Assembly (NCBI RefSeq): GCF_000149955.1
Contig: NC_030998.1
Coordinates: 818,699-882,698, forward strand
Length of the DNA: 64,000 bases
Reading direction: 5' to 3'
From: Fusarium oxysporum f. sp. lycopersici 4287
Taxonomy: Eukaryota > Ascomycota > Sordariomycetes > Hypocreales > Nectriaceae
Position 1 is the first letter of the stretch. The number at the start of each line of letters is the position of its first letter. The translations under genes were made by a program, and so were the position numbers. This document shows, piece after piece, positions 52,662 to 63,252 of the stretch. The notes under the pieces were generated by a model. The model was not told the DNA's origin. It ran no database searches and worked only from the letters and a program-made list of their open reading frames with translations.

Positions 52662-54064
52662 ATGCGCATATCTCCTCGAGCTTTATCCATGGCCTCATGT
52701 TCCTCATCTCGAGCTCCGAAGCGAGCAACCAGCACCAGCTCTCAGTGCAGTCCCGAATCCACATCTGCGAATAATGGGATCCTCAAAACTTTCTTGAGTA
52801 AGTCAGATGTCAAAAATTATGGACTGCTCACGTCCAAGTTTCATCGCCTCGTCGGTCAATATCCCGGCGCTTGGCTCCGTGGTGTAAACGCGGAGTCCCG
52901 GGTGCTTGATACCCTTGAGAGTTTGTACAATCTTGTCTTTAACGCCACTTGCAATATGCATGATCCAGCTCAGCGGAAACAAAAGTTCGATGAAATCAAG
53001 CATCACTTGACTGGCCGCGCGCGCACAGGCGCCGGGCCGACTGTAGGTATACCGAGCCTCCGTCCTGAACATGTTAAAAGGGCGCACTATTACTTCCCAC
53101 CTGCTCATAAAGGCCACGCGAATAAGAGCACTGTTGAGGAAAGTGGCAACTCGGGGGCAGAGTCCTCTGCTCCTTCATCTCAAGGACTCCGGCCGAATCC
53201 TATGACCCGCAAACGTCCTGCAGCCGAGCCTCTTCTTCAGGCTTCCTCCAAGCAGCCCCGCCATCAGCAGATGGCTGCTTCAGATATAACAGGCGATAGC
53301 ACTCAGGTACGTCAATTCTTTATTCAAACTTATAATACTAACCCCTACAGTGTCACCCAACTAAACACAGCCTGAGTTCCGAATTTGACCAATACCACGA
53401 TCGTGTGGCTGGCAGCTACCAAAAAATGATTCACACGCTTCATACTCTCGCATCAATCACCAAAGACAGGTTAGTGGGCGAACAGGTCGATTTAGACAGC
53501 CTCAAAAGTCAGATGCGCGACGTGACCGTCGTTACCGAGTCCGTTACCAAGCTCAAAGACTCGATATCCACCATCAAGGCCGATATGGCAGCTCATGCAG
53601 TGAGCTAGGAGAAAGTGCAGAGCGCCAAAATTGACATCGAAGCCGTGAGCCCTGAAGCTTGGTTAACTGCATTAAATGACCACGAAAAGTCCGAATTGAT
53701 TACGTCTAGCAACCTGGAGGGAGCAGGCCAAGAACTTGATGCCGCACAGGCGTACCTCCACCAGCTAACCAAGAAAAACGAGAAAACTCAAGCGGCCATT
53801 TCCATCGCGACTGAGAAGGTTGAACGTCTTAAAGCCCAACTGGGTGAGTATACCGAGTACATTGTCTTCATCGGACACATGAGCCGGCTTTGCGAGGCAG
53901 GGCCAAAGGGGCTGAAGAGCGTGGTTGATGCTTTGAGCGAGCGAGGAGCTGAGTTTGAGATGTTGATTGGTGAGGGTATAAGTGGTGGACAGGTCAGCGC
54001 TGATAGGTGGAAGTGGAAGCCGACAAGAGATGCAGGCTTCAGAGCGAGTGGGCATGGGAAGTAG
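52662..54064 (+). pseudogene. Unknown Lys/Ser-rich coiled-coil protein interrupted by one TAG
   Basis: Two exons, 52662-53306 and 53351-54064, with a GTACGT to CTACAG intron, would encode about 451 residues, but one codon is TAG at 53606-53608. Translation is protein-like on both sides: LKSQMRDVTVVTESVTKLKDSISTIKADM is split by heptads before it, and KIDIEAVSPEAWLTALNDH follows it in the same frame. The N-terminal half has a conserved-looking block (FLSKSDVKNYGLLTSKFHRL, AWLRGVNAESRVLDTLESLY) and a basic nuclear-type stretch (TRKRPAAEP). The C-terminal half is coiled coil. No family is recognised. If the TAG is genuine the product is a protein of about 300 residues lacking the second coiled coil. 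Start could also be 52689. CAG to TAG is the simplest cause. Confidence 0.55.
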
Positions 54065-54155
54065 CTGAAGGGAAGTCTTATCGCAGATCATGAATGACTT
54101 TTCGGTGGGCATTCGCAAGGAGTAGAGCAGTTCCTGTGTATACAACAATTGCTTA

Positions 54156-54268
54156 GACAATCTTGCGATTGAAGCTTCATTGACGTCATCACGGGGATTC
54201 AAATACATAAACAACAGAGTCATTGAAAAAGCAAGATCTTTTGACGTATCGAATGTTCATGTGCAACA
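54156..54268. repeat. Direct repeat flanking the unknown coiled-coil gene, right copy
   Basis: This copy matches 52213-52266 in two blocks separated by about 60 extra bases, which include a CATAAACAACAGAG stretch. It lies in the 3' flank of the coiled-coil gene, so the left copy may be the 3' flank of a lost tandem paralogue. Confidence 0.5.
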
Positions 54269-54439
54269 AATTACCTCCTCAATCTATGTACATCCAAGCA
54301 TATTAAACAAATAAGCTAAGTCCTTTTTCGCGGACGATCAAGAAGTTTCAAAAAACCAAACAAGTCAAGTCATCCATTTTACCTTATCCATCGATATCCC
54401 AGTCATAAACGCATAACTTCATAAGCAACCTTTGTCTAG

Positions 54440-55543
54440 TCAGTTGCTCTTGTTGAACAAGCTCATCCGCAGCATGCCCCCCTTCTTAGGCTTCTGATGA
54501 AAAGAGCTCTGCGCGCTGACGGGTCGATGATCGAAACTGTCAATGCTATCCATGCGCTGAACGGGCTGACGGACTGCGGGTGGTGGGGGCTGCTGCATGA
54601 GTTCCCCGCGGAGAGCTTTGCCGACATCTGCATGCTGACGCTCATACTCGTCATGCTTGGACTTGGCTTCGATGAAGCGGTCTTCGGCTTGGCGACGTCG
54701 TTCTTGAAGAGCGCGGATTTCATCGTCGAGTTGGTTCATTTGAGCTTGAGCTTCGTGCATGAGATGATCATACTCGTGAATCTTCTGCTCAAGAGGTAGA
54801 AGAACGCTCTTTTGGATGGAGGGGCTGTTGAGACGGTTGATGTCGTTGCCGGGAACTGCTAGTCGGTCTGGTGAAGGTGCGCGACGCTGCTGATGCTGGT
54901 CTGAGGCCATGGATTGAGAAACACGGCTCTGCTGGGTGTTTGGGCCATTTCTGGGTGGTGACTCGCCATGAGGTCGGGGTTCAGACTCTGAAGCGCGGCG
55001 CGATTGGCGTCTGTACCGACCACCTTCTCTAGGACCATTGGGCTGCTGCTGCTGAGGACCTCCGTCCATTCCGCCAGGATAAGTAGGAGGCATTGGTTGC
55101 TGAGGACCTCTGGGAGCGTTGTTGTTTGGACCTGGACCAGGAGGTTGTCTACGCTGCCCGGCATTACGAGGGACCTGACCAACCGGAACAACACGCTAAA
55201 AGCAAAAGGTTAATTGCGAGGTTCTGGCGCGGAGAAAAGATGTTGCAGAAAAAACAGTGTTTTCTAGCGCGGGTTGAAAAAAACTCACCTGTTGCTGCTG
55301 CTGTGCTTGTGCGAGCATGGCGTCCTGCAATGCCACGTCAGAGGTAGGTGAGCGCATGTCGAATTCTTCACTCTGAGGGCGAAAATCATCGAGTTGCTCG
55401 GGCGATTGAGTACGTCTGTATCTCGGACTCTGGCCATTTCGCGCAGCGCGAGCTGCCTCGCGGGCGTCACGAGCAGTGCGAGGCTCAAAGCCCGGATCTT
55501 CGAGGTTGTATCTTGGCTGGTGAGGAGCCGCCATTGTAGCCAT
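54440..55543 (-). CDS. Gln/Pro-rich coiled-coil protein, function unknown
   Basis: Two exons, 55543-55289 and 55195-54440, with a 93-base GTGAGT to TTTTAG intron, give 336 residues. The intron falls inside a polyglutamine run (AQAQQQQQ). The start is MATMAAPHQPRYNLEDPGFE; an upstream in-frame ATG at 55612 lies in what looks like leader. The first 180 residues are disordered and rich in Arg, Pro, Gln and Asn. A coiled coil follows (EQKIHEYDHLMHEAQAQMNQ and on through EIRALQERRRQAEDRFIEAK). The C-terminus is basic, ending KKGGMLRMSLFNKSN. The length and clean splice suggest a conserved housekeeping-type fungal gene, but I recognise no domain. A role as adaptor or cytoskeletal scaffold is only a guess. 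Confidence 0.75.
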
Positions 55544-56679
55544 GTTGCGGTGGGGGGCGGTGAGAGAACACAAAAAAAAAGATAGAGTAGAATGAGAATG
55601 TCTTACGAACAAGACATGAAAATAGCGGGTAGAGAGTGAAAGGAATGAGAATCTACAGCGACAATGTCAGGAACTGATTCATGTTTTAGTGAGGGTCTGG
55701 AAAGGCGATGGCTGGAAATGGCGAGGTTGGTGGTTTGGCTTGGGTTTGGCACAGCCAAGTCGCCAGATTAATTTCTTGAGGTTGGGGAGTTTTCTTAGCT
55801 TCAGGGGTTGAGTGACCCACTGAAGGCACAACACCAGCCACTAAAACTGCAGCTGCGCAGAACAGTCAAGAGAGTGTCGTTCTATTTTTACGAAGAAACA
55901 TGCAGCAACACGCATCGCTTCGTATCTATTGATCGAATACACGTTGAAATCGCCTGCAATTGAGTGTTTATCTGTACTCGTTATTGATCCACGTGCTGAG
56001 ACAGCGGCTAGATGCATCCCTTGGCTCCCAGGGATTGTCATGCAGGGCATCGGGCGTTTATCTGATGGCTGGGTCTCAAAAACCCGGTTATTGCCAGATT
56101 AACGGGCGTCTATCACTTCGTTAAAGCAAGGAATTCAAGATGAAACGCTTCAATGACTTGCTTTAGTGTTTTGCTATTTGTTAAACGAATCTAGTCTAGC
56201 CGTTAGGTTTTGGTCTTGGGTGTCTTGGCTGGTGATGCATGCAATTGAGGTTACACGTCAATGTTACACAGTGTTATCTGTACGCGCGTCGAGACAGCAA
56301 CGATCAGTTCTCAACCTTCATACGGGGTACTCCGTATTAAGTATTGTTCTTGGTGTATTTTGAGAAGGTTGGTTCACAATATGTCGCATTTGGTTGAGAC
56401 AGTCTATGCTTTGCGACCGTTGTACGGAGTAGGAGTGTTGATGACTTGCCGTTCGTTAGCTGTAGACTCTTATCGCGTCATGGTCATGGTGCGACCGCAA
56501 AATTTTCCGCGTCAGAAGCCAAGCGGCCCGTCCCATCACATCCAAGCCCAATCTCACCGCCATCGATTACCTTGACTCAGATCTCAAACACAGCCCAACG
56601 TTCGTCGCATACAGGGTAAATGCCTGCCAATGCTCAGCCTAATTGACAGCGACACCTCACGTCATTCAAGCGCAGCGAA
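55544..56679. other. Intergenic, 1.1 kb
   Basis: Divergent spacer between the coiled-coil and glycosyltransferase-like genes. Short frames at 55841-56050, 56166-56363 and 56261-56575 have no recognisable content. Confidence 0.45.
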
Positions 56680-57771
56680 ATGACCCAAGATACGACCGTG
56701 CCAAAATTGGTCACTGTCATAATAACAACTTCGCCAACTCCATCCGCGCCATCGACGGAGCTTGTCTCGGCGGTTATCAAATCATTTGAAGAGCATTGTC
56801 ATGCTTTAACATTATGTAATGTTATTGTTGTTTTCGACACTTTTGACCAGATAGTTCCGACAGCGCGATTGAAGAAAGGACAAGTCACGCCTCAGCAAGC
56901 AGCAGATTTTGACGAATACAAGAAGAATGTCAAGGAACTGATACTCACAAAATATCGCCATGTCGGTGCTAAGTTCACCCAACGGCGTGCTACGGCGGAG
57001 TACGGTAGTCCCAACCCCCAGAACACCGTTGAGTACACGATATTGCAAACCAGCGACAAGAAAGTCACCTTTATAGAGCCGTCAAGACGACTAGGATTCG
57101 GTCTTGCAGTCAGATCAGCCTTGGAGGTAACTCAAACTCCTTTCGTCTGGGTGCAGCAACATGACTGGGCTTTGGTTGCAGACATCCCCATGGAACCCCT
57201 TGTACAAATCATGAAAGCATACGATTCGCACCCAGAAACTCCCATCAAGTATATATGCTTAGCTGCTATTCGTGTGCTCTCACATGCCATATCCGAACAA
57301 CATCCGGTCCTGCGAGAGCTATCATCATCTCTTACACAAAGATACGAAGATCCGACACATCCTGGTGTCAAGATACCCTTGACACCGATTTACTTCTGGC
57401 ATGATAAACCCCATCTTGCATCAACGGCACATTACCTCGAAAGGGTGTTTCCCTCACGGTTGGCTATGCTGCGAGGAGACTTTATTGAGGACAAGATCGG
57501 ACAAAGAGCTCGCGCTCAGATGAAGGAAGGCCTCGTAAGTGAACTTGCCACATGGATATAGGCGGAACTTGCTGCCATGCGGAAAGCAATTGCTGATGTC
57601 AAGCAGTTCACGAAATGGGCTACTTGGCTTTACTACCCTGATGACGGGAAACAGCTATGTCTGAAACACCTTCAAGGGAGGACTTGGGCGGGTGCTGAAC
57701 GACAAGCTGATAGGGCTGCTATGTGGAGAGAAAGGAATGAGGCTGAACGGGCAGCTCAAGACGACGGCTGA
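56680..57771 (+). CDS. Glycosyltransferase-like protein with a QHDW motif
   Basis: Exons 56680-57534 and 57604-57771 give 340 residues with a 69-base intron (GTAAGT to GTCAAG). A 27-base GTAAGT-to-ATAG removal also keeps the frame but is shorter than known fungal introns; without splicing a TAG at 57559-57561 ends the protein at 293 residues. The N-terminus, KLVTVIITTSPTPSAPSTEL, followed by a predicted VIVVFDTFD strand, looks like the start of a GT-A nucleotide-sugar fold. RLGFGLAVRSALEVTQTPFVWVQQHDWALV resembles the DxD-bearing region of family-2-like transferases, with QHDW as the likely metal or donor site. The end has basic FTKWATWLYYPDDGKQ. No transmembrane segment is seen. The assignment to glycosyltransferases is moderate. 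Confidence 0.6.
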
Positions 57772-58265
57772 TCTGGGAGAGATCAACAAGATACCCTGAT
57801 TGATAGACAAAGCCCGTGATTTATGATGTCACAGCAACTGAGTTACGATAGGAAGCATAAACTGCCGAGCGAGTTTATGCAAGGTATCCCAACCCTGGAC
57901 CATAATGGTGATGTCGGATGGCTTGTCCGATCTAGCATTCGGATGCCCTGACCCTAATCGGCTTTCCCCGCATGACGCTTGACTCGCGCAGCGGTTAAAG
58001 AAACTTCCAAAAATGAACCTCTTTCATTACAGGATCAGGACATTCTTAACTAAGTAGACGGCGCGTGCCGCATTCAATTGCCGATGGATCTATGCGGGGT
58101 GAAAACCCCTCACCTCGAGCCGATCACCGTTCTCCATGATCGGTGAATCATCATGGCGACTTGGCGATCTGGAGAAAAAGAAGGATAAAAAGAGTTTATA
58201 AATGCGTAGAAGGTCCAGTATGAATCGGCTGTGATAGACAGTCTAAGGACAATTCAATTGACACA
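57772..58265. other. Intergenic spacer, promoter of DUF3237 gene
   Basis: No gene is supported. An inverted GATCGG-type motif (GCCGATCACCG and ATGATCGGTGAATCAT) occurs at about 58118-58152 and could form a hairpin or an operator. Confidence 0.35.
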
Positions 58266-58823
58266 ATGAGACTCTTGACTCCCCTCATCATCGCCTCCAA
58301 TGCCATCCTGGCAGCGTCCCAACTCATGGGAACGCCGTCCTACGAGTATCTCTATACCGTCAACGCGACCCTCGGCGAACGTTGGCCGATTGGCGACTAC
58401 GGTCAAGGTAGCCGCGTTGTGATTCCCATCACCGGCGGAACCTTCAAGGGACCCAAACTTTCGGGAACGGTCACTAACCTTGGTGCCGACTGGGGTCTCA
58501 CCGACACTAAGGGCGTTTTCTTCCCCGATACCCGATACAACCTCAGAACTCATGATGGAGTTGATATTTATATCCAAACATCTGGTCCGACGCAGCCTGA
58601 TGGAAGGACGTTGTTGAGGGGCGTTTTTCAGGCGGCGCACCCGGATTATGAGTGGTTGAATTATGTCCTTGCCGTTGGTGTTTTGCAGAGGCCACCTGCT
58701 GAGAGCAAGGGCAAGTATGTTGTTATTGACATGTGGGCAGTAAGTAGTCCTTTTTGATACTTGGAGATAAAGATGCTGATCTGGAATTAGATGGTGTTGC
58801 CGGACTGTAACGGAAATTGCTAG
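58266..58823 (+). CDS. Secreted DUF3237-domain protein
   Basis: Exons 58266-58739 and 58791-58823 give 168 residues. The 51-base GTAAGT intron is followed by a short last exon, MVLPDCNGNC. A signal peptide covers residues 1-19 (MRLLTPLIIASNAILAASQ). The mature part fits DUF3237: YLYTVNATLGERWPIGDYG, GSRVVIPITGGTFKGP and YVLAVGVLQ, with family landmarks ITGGTFxG and ADW. DUF3237 proteins are small beta-barrels found in secreted and cytoplasmic forms; their biochemical role is not established. It lies between two extracellular or surface-related genes on the same strand and may be co-expressed with the esterase downstream. Confidence 0.85.
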
Positions 58824-59946
58824 GGCGAGGCCGACGGTGATATGGCCAGGATGGACATTAACTCTCTATGGATGGACATGGCGTGATTTGATACACCCTG
58901 GTAGAATGTCACCGCCGTGATAATTCCGATATGAAAAAGTCAAAAAGGTACTCCGTACTACAAAGTTCAGATGATCGAACTAGCTGTGGATCTGGGGTAT
59001 TCCCATCGTTAATGGGAATACGAATGTACGGAAACGGCGATAAAGTTCACAGGGGTTGTACATAAGAATTAAATTTACAACTTCACTTCTTGACTCAACT
59101 TCTGAAGAACTCGTGAGGCTGCAAGAACACATATCAGCCACTTTTCTTGGAGTAGCGATAATGAAATAGATCTACAGGGATGCAAGTGCCGTGTTCCGTA
59201 TGCTCACAACTCAACCGTCATAAAACAAAAAGGATGTTGCATTGGGAACCTTTTTGACGCGCAATGATTCGGGTTGTTATCCGGTTCCTGAACAGATGAA
59301 CAATGGTTCTTACTGGCGACAATTATCGATCGGCTAAGCAGGGGTTGTATGGTGGTCGGTGCTAGGAGAGACCGTGAGACTAGGCCTGGATTTCAACAGT
59401 TACAGTTGAAGACACCGGAAATCACCCTCTTGGCGATTCTTGGATCGTCAAACTTCGAACGCCGACGGTAGTAATTATCTCATAAATTCACATATGAACA
59501 CGCAAGATTAAATTTAACAATGGCCTCATTCCAAGAAGTCTGCAGCGCCCCTAATAACAGAACCCATAATGACACTAGTCTCCATCTCAAGTAGATTATC
59601 CGGACCGATATCTCTGCCCGTCCTCACAACGACTGACTCGCAAACTCCTCCCCAATCCATCTACCCCGTTCATGCACCCCGGATCTAGTTCCCAACCAGG
59701 CCAGCCGAGGTTTCAAGACCCCTTCTCTTCCCCTCACGAACCCAACTACCGCCCTGTCAAACCATCCTCAATCCGCGATAGCACTCCCATGGTATTGCCG
59801 AGGGTTGCTGATCTGGTAGGGATCAACAGCGTCTTGCTGCTTCAGGAATCAACCGCGTATTTCCTCAAAATTATCACAAGGTTCCCCCGCAAAATACAAA
59901 GGCCAGGGTTTTGGTAAACATTTATGCGGGAGACGGATATAAAATA
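58824..59946. other. Intergenic, 1.1 kb
   Basis: This is the promoter region of the feruloyl esterase. The frame at 59672-59917 (81 codons) shows no domain and may be leader sequence. Confidence 0.45.
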
Positions 59947-61623
59947 ATGTTGTTCGCCAGCCTTGTTCTTGTTCTGGGCTTTATTCCCCAGGTTCTCAGC
60001 GACACCTCGACTGATATTTGTTTACCGCAAGATAATATGCGTCCTACATTTTTGCTCTTTTCGGGGTTGGGGGCCTGTGCTGCTGCTGGCAAGGGTGATG
60101 ACTTTGCGGCTAAATGCGCTGGTTTCAAGACCTCGCTGAAGTTGCCCAACACCAAAGTCTGGTTCACTGAGCACGTGCCTGCTGGGAAAAACATCACTTT
60201 TCCTGACAACCACCCAACATGCACGCCCAAGAGCACCATCACTGATGTTGAGATCTGCCGTGTGGCTATGTTTGTCACTACTGGTCCCAAGTCAAACCTT
60301 ACCCTTGAGGCTTGGCTTCCTTCCAACTGGACCGGTCGATTCTTGAGCACTGGAAATGGTGGAATGGCTGGATGTATTCAGTACGATGATGTTGCCTACG
60401 GTGCTGGCTTTGGCTTTGCTACTGTCGGAGCTAACAATGGACATAACGGCACTTCAGCTGTCTCCATGTACAAGAACTCGGGAGTCGTTGAGGATTATGT
60501 TTACCGTTCAGTTCACACTGGAACTGTTCTCGGAAAAGAGCTTACGAAGAAGTTCTATGGCAAGAAGCATACCAAGTCTTACTATCTTGGATGCTCAACT
60601 GGTGGACGACAGGGATGGAAGGAGGCGCAGAGCTTCCCTGATGATTTCGATGGTATTGTGGCTGGTGCTCCCGCTATGCGCTTCAACGGTCTGCAGTCCC
60701 GCTCTGGAAGCTTCTGGGGTATCACTGGCCCCCCTGGAGCACCTACCCATCTCAGTCCTGAGGAATGGGCTATGGTTCAGAAGAACGTCTTGGTTCAGTG
60801 CGACGAGCCACTTGATGGTGTTGCAGATGGTATTCTCGAGGATCCCAACCTTTGCCAGTACCGCCCTGAGGCTCTTGTCTGCAGCAAGGGTCAGACCAAG
60901 AACTGCCTGACTGGACCCCAGATCGAGACAGTCCGCAAGGTCTTTGGTCCTCTGTATGGCAACAACGGCACATATATCTACCCTCGAATTCCTCCTGGAG
61001 CCGATCAGGGTTTCGGCTTTGCCATCGGCGAGCAGCCTTTCCCTTACTCTACGGAATGGTTCCAGTACGTTATCTGGAACGATACCAAGTGGGACCCTAA
61101 CACCATTGGACCTAATGATTACCAGAAGGCTTCTGAGGTCAACCCCTTTAACGTTGAGACATGGGAGGGAGACCTCTCCAAGTTCCGCAAGCGTGGATCC
61201 AAGATCATTCACTGGCATGGTCTCGAGGACGGTCTCATCAGCTCCGACAACTCAATGGAATACTACAACCACGTCTCGGCAACAATGGGCCTCAGCAACA
61301 CTGAACTTGATGAGTTCTACCGATACTTCCGTGTCAGCGGCTGCGGTCACTGTTCCGGCGGAATTGGAGCCAATCGCATTGGAAACAACCGCGCCAACCT
61401 GGGTGGCAAGGAGGCGAAGAACAACGTTCTTCTCGCTCTTGTCAAGTGGGTTGAGGAAGACCAAGCACCCGAAACCATCACAGGTGTTCGCTACGTCAAC
61501 GGTGCTACCACCGGAAAGGTCGAAGTTGAGCGTAGACACTGCCGCTATCCTTACCGTAATGTCTGGGACCGCAAGGGTAACTACAAGAACCCCGACAGCT
61601 GGAAGTGCGAGCTGCCCAAGTAA
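59947..61623 (+). CDS. Secreted tannase/feruloyl esterase (FaeB-type)
   Basis: This single-exon gene encodes 558 residues from MLFASLVLVLG; an in-frame ATG at 59911 gives a 12-residue leader that would spoil the signal peptide. The signal peptide ends near VLSDTST. The tannase/FaeB family is shown by YYLGCSTGGRQGWKEAQ, the catalytic Ser in GCSTGG, by the Asp in HWHGLEDGLI and by the His in VSGCGHCSGG. The Cys before the Ser and the Cys after the His form the CS-D-HC disulfide that characterises this family. Calcium-binding Asp/Asn positions are plausible near CDEPLDGVADGILEDP. The enzyme should cleave ferulate or gallate esters in plant cell walls outside the cell. Sequence does not tell feruloyl esterase from tannase. 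Confidence 0.92.
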   Translation: MLFASLVLVLGFIPQVLSDTSTDICLPQDNMRPTFLLFSGLGACAAAGKGDDFAAKCAGFKTSLKLPNTKVWFTEHVPAGKNITFPDNHPTCTPKSTITDVEICRVAMFVTTGPKSNLTLEAWLPSNWTGRFLSTGNGGMAGCIQYDDVAYGAGFGFATVGANNGHNGTSAVSMYKNSGVVEDYVYRSVHTGTVLGKELTKKFYGKKHTKSYYLGCSTGGRQGWKEAQSFPDDFDGIVAGAPAMRFNGLQSRSGSFWGITGPPGAPTHLSPEEWAMVQKNVLVQCDEPLDGVADGILEDPNLCQYRPEALVCSKGQTKNCLTGPQIETVRKVFGPLYGNNGTYIYPRIPPGADQGFGFAIGEQPFPYSTEWFQYVIWNDTKWDPNTIGPNDYQKASEVNPFNVETWEGDLSKFRKRGSKIIHWHGLEDGLISSDNSMEYYNHVSATMGLSNTELDEFYRYFRVSGCGHCSGGIGANRIGNNRANLGGKEAKNNVLLALVKWVEEDQAPETITGVRYVNGATTGKVEVERRHCRYPYRNVWDRKGNYKNPDSWKCELPK

Positions 61624-63252
61624 ACGGAATGTCAGCGAGATGGTGCGGGTGGCGTCGATTATATAACATTTATTTCATAGCATACATATAGCAGAATCGT
61701 CGTAAATAAGATGAGCTTTTACATAACACTCCTCCCTCAATGGTCGGGATAATTCGGTACCGAGCACCTCCGCCAAGGATAAAGTGATGTCAAGAAAAGC
61801 GACTAGTTACAAATTACCCCAAGGAAACCACTTCCTTGGAAGACTCCAAAACACGGGGGAGGATATGTGCTGTCAACATCAGTCATTTCCCCAGACGCGT
61901 CGTTGGCCAGTTGCATGTCGGCTAGTCATTCAACACGAAACGTTAATACCGCCAAGACACAGAATTCCCCACGATCTTGGACAATCAAGAGGAAAAGTCG
62001 GAGCATCTGAGTCAAAAACAGTGAGAAATTGGGTTTCTCCCCCTCATTTCCCCAACCTTTGCCCCCACAAGATCCTGAATCTTACTCCAACCAATGCGCC
62101 CTGTTGTTCTGGAGGGCGCGAAGCTGGGCGAGTTAGGGTTTGGATGCAGGAAAGTGAGGCGTCTTACTTTCTAGAACACGTAGGATGCTGATCAGTCTCC
62201 CCTCCCACCAAAAAGTACATACAGTACCCGTCATGGATCCTCCTCTTATCAAGATAAACGGGAATAAACTCACCGGCACTTCTCAAGTCCGCCCGACCAG
62301 AATCTTACGATACGTGACCACGGACAGACCGTCCGCCTCAATGGCGATAGACTCAACACAATTACAGTACCACCGAGACTTTTTTTTATCTCTCTCCAAT
62401 AGCAATACATCTATTGCGCCGGTGTCGGATACTACGGCATGTTGTAAAAGACTGGGCGACTCCACAAAATGGCCAATGCATGTGTCAAAACAAGCTATTT
62501 TTCGCGTAACGGAAATGCTGAACCATTTTTTACGTTGAATACCGCCGGCAGATTTCCAACAAGGTTTTTTTTCCGTCTCTCTTTTGCTCCGAGACCGTAT
62601 GAGGCGGAAATAAGCTTGTTACTTGGCGTCCGATTTAGCCGTGTGCTAGACCGAATCTTTCACCTTGAGCCAGGACTCGAGAGCCTCATTTCAACGACGA
62701 CTACTCTCCAGCAGAACATATTTACTGAGCACTTTAGACAATTGATGCAAGACACCGTTAAATCAACCATGCAATTCTTATCTCCGTTCCACCTCATACT
62801 GGAGATCTCTTGTTCATCTCGTTTGACCAACCAATTCTCATTGAGCAAAGATCGCTGACACATAACGTAACACCAACTCCATTTTATTTTTTCTTAATCC
62901 ACGGCCCCGTTTCTTTTCGCTCGGCCCTGGGACATTCCAATGACCTGATGGTTTTTGAAGATTTGCTAACTTTTACGTGAGAGACTCACGTTCCCCCATG
63001 GGGCTCCGCGAGTCTTTTTTCTTCCGTGCAAGAGATAACGAGACGAGGGTTTTTCAGAAGGTCTCCACGGAAGATAAACATCTGGAGACTTTTGGGCTTG
63101 GCGGATGTATATAAGATTTGGTATCGCCCGATGTTGAGTTGAGATTGGTCTTCATCTCGTCAAACTGTCGCTGATCATAACCCGCCACTATACACCTTCT
63201 TACCTCGCATTGAGGTTTTATTACTGAGTACGGTTATTTTGTTTTATTGAAT
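61624..63252. other. Intergenic, 1.6 kb, probable long promoter and leader
   Basis: The region between the esterase and the transporter has short frames only (for example 62469-62858), none with a domain. The last 300 bases are pyrimidine-rich and likely hold the leader of the transporter transcript. Confidence 0.45.

Noticed and set aside
54440..55543. CAG/CTG tracts as a microsatellite expansion
   Set aside because: They are in-frame polyglutamine segments of a coding gene, interrupted by other codons.
60595..61218. 207-codon minus-strand frame inside the feruloyl esterase
   Set aside because: Antisense shadow of a long, high-quality coding exon.
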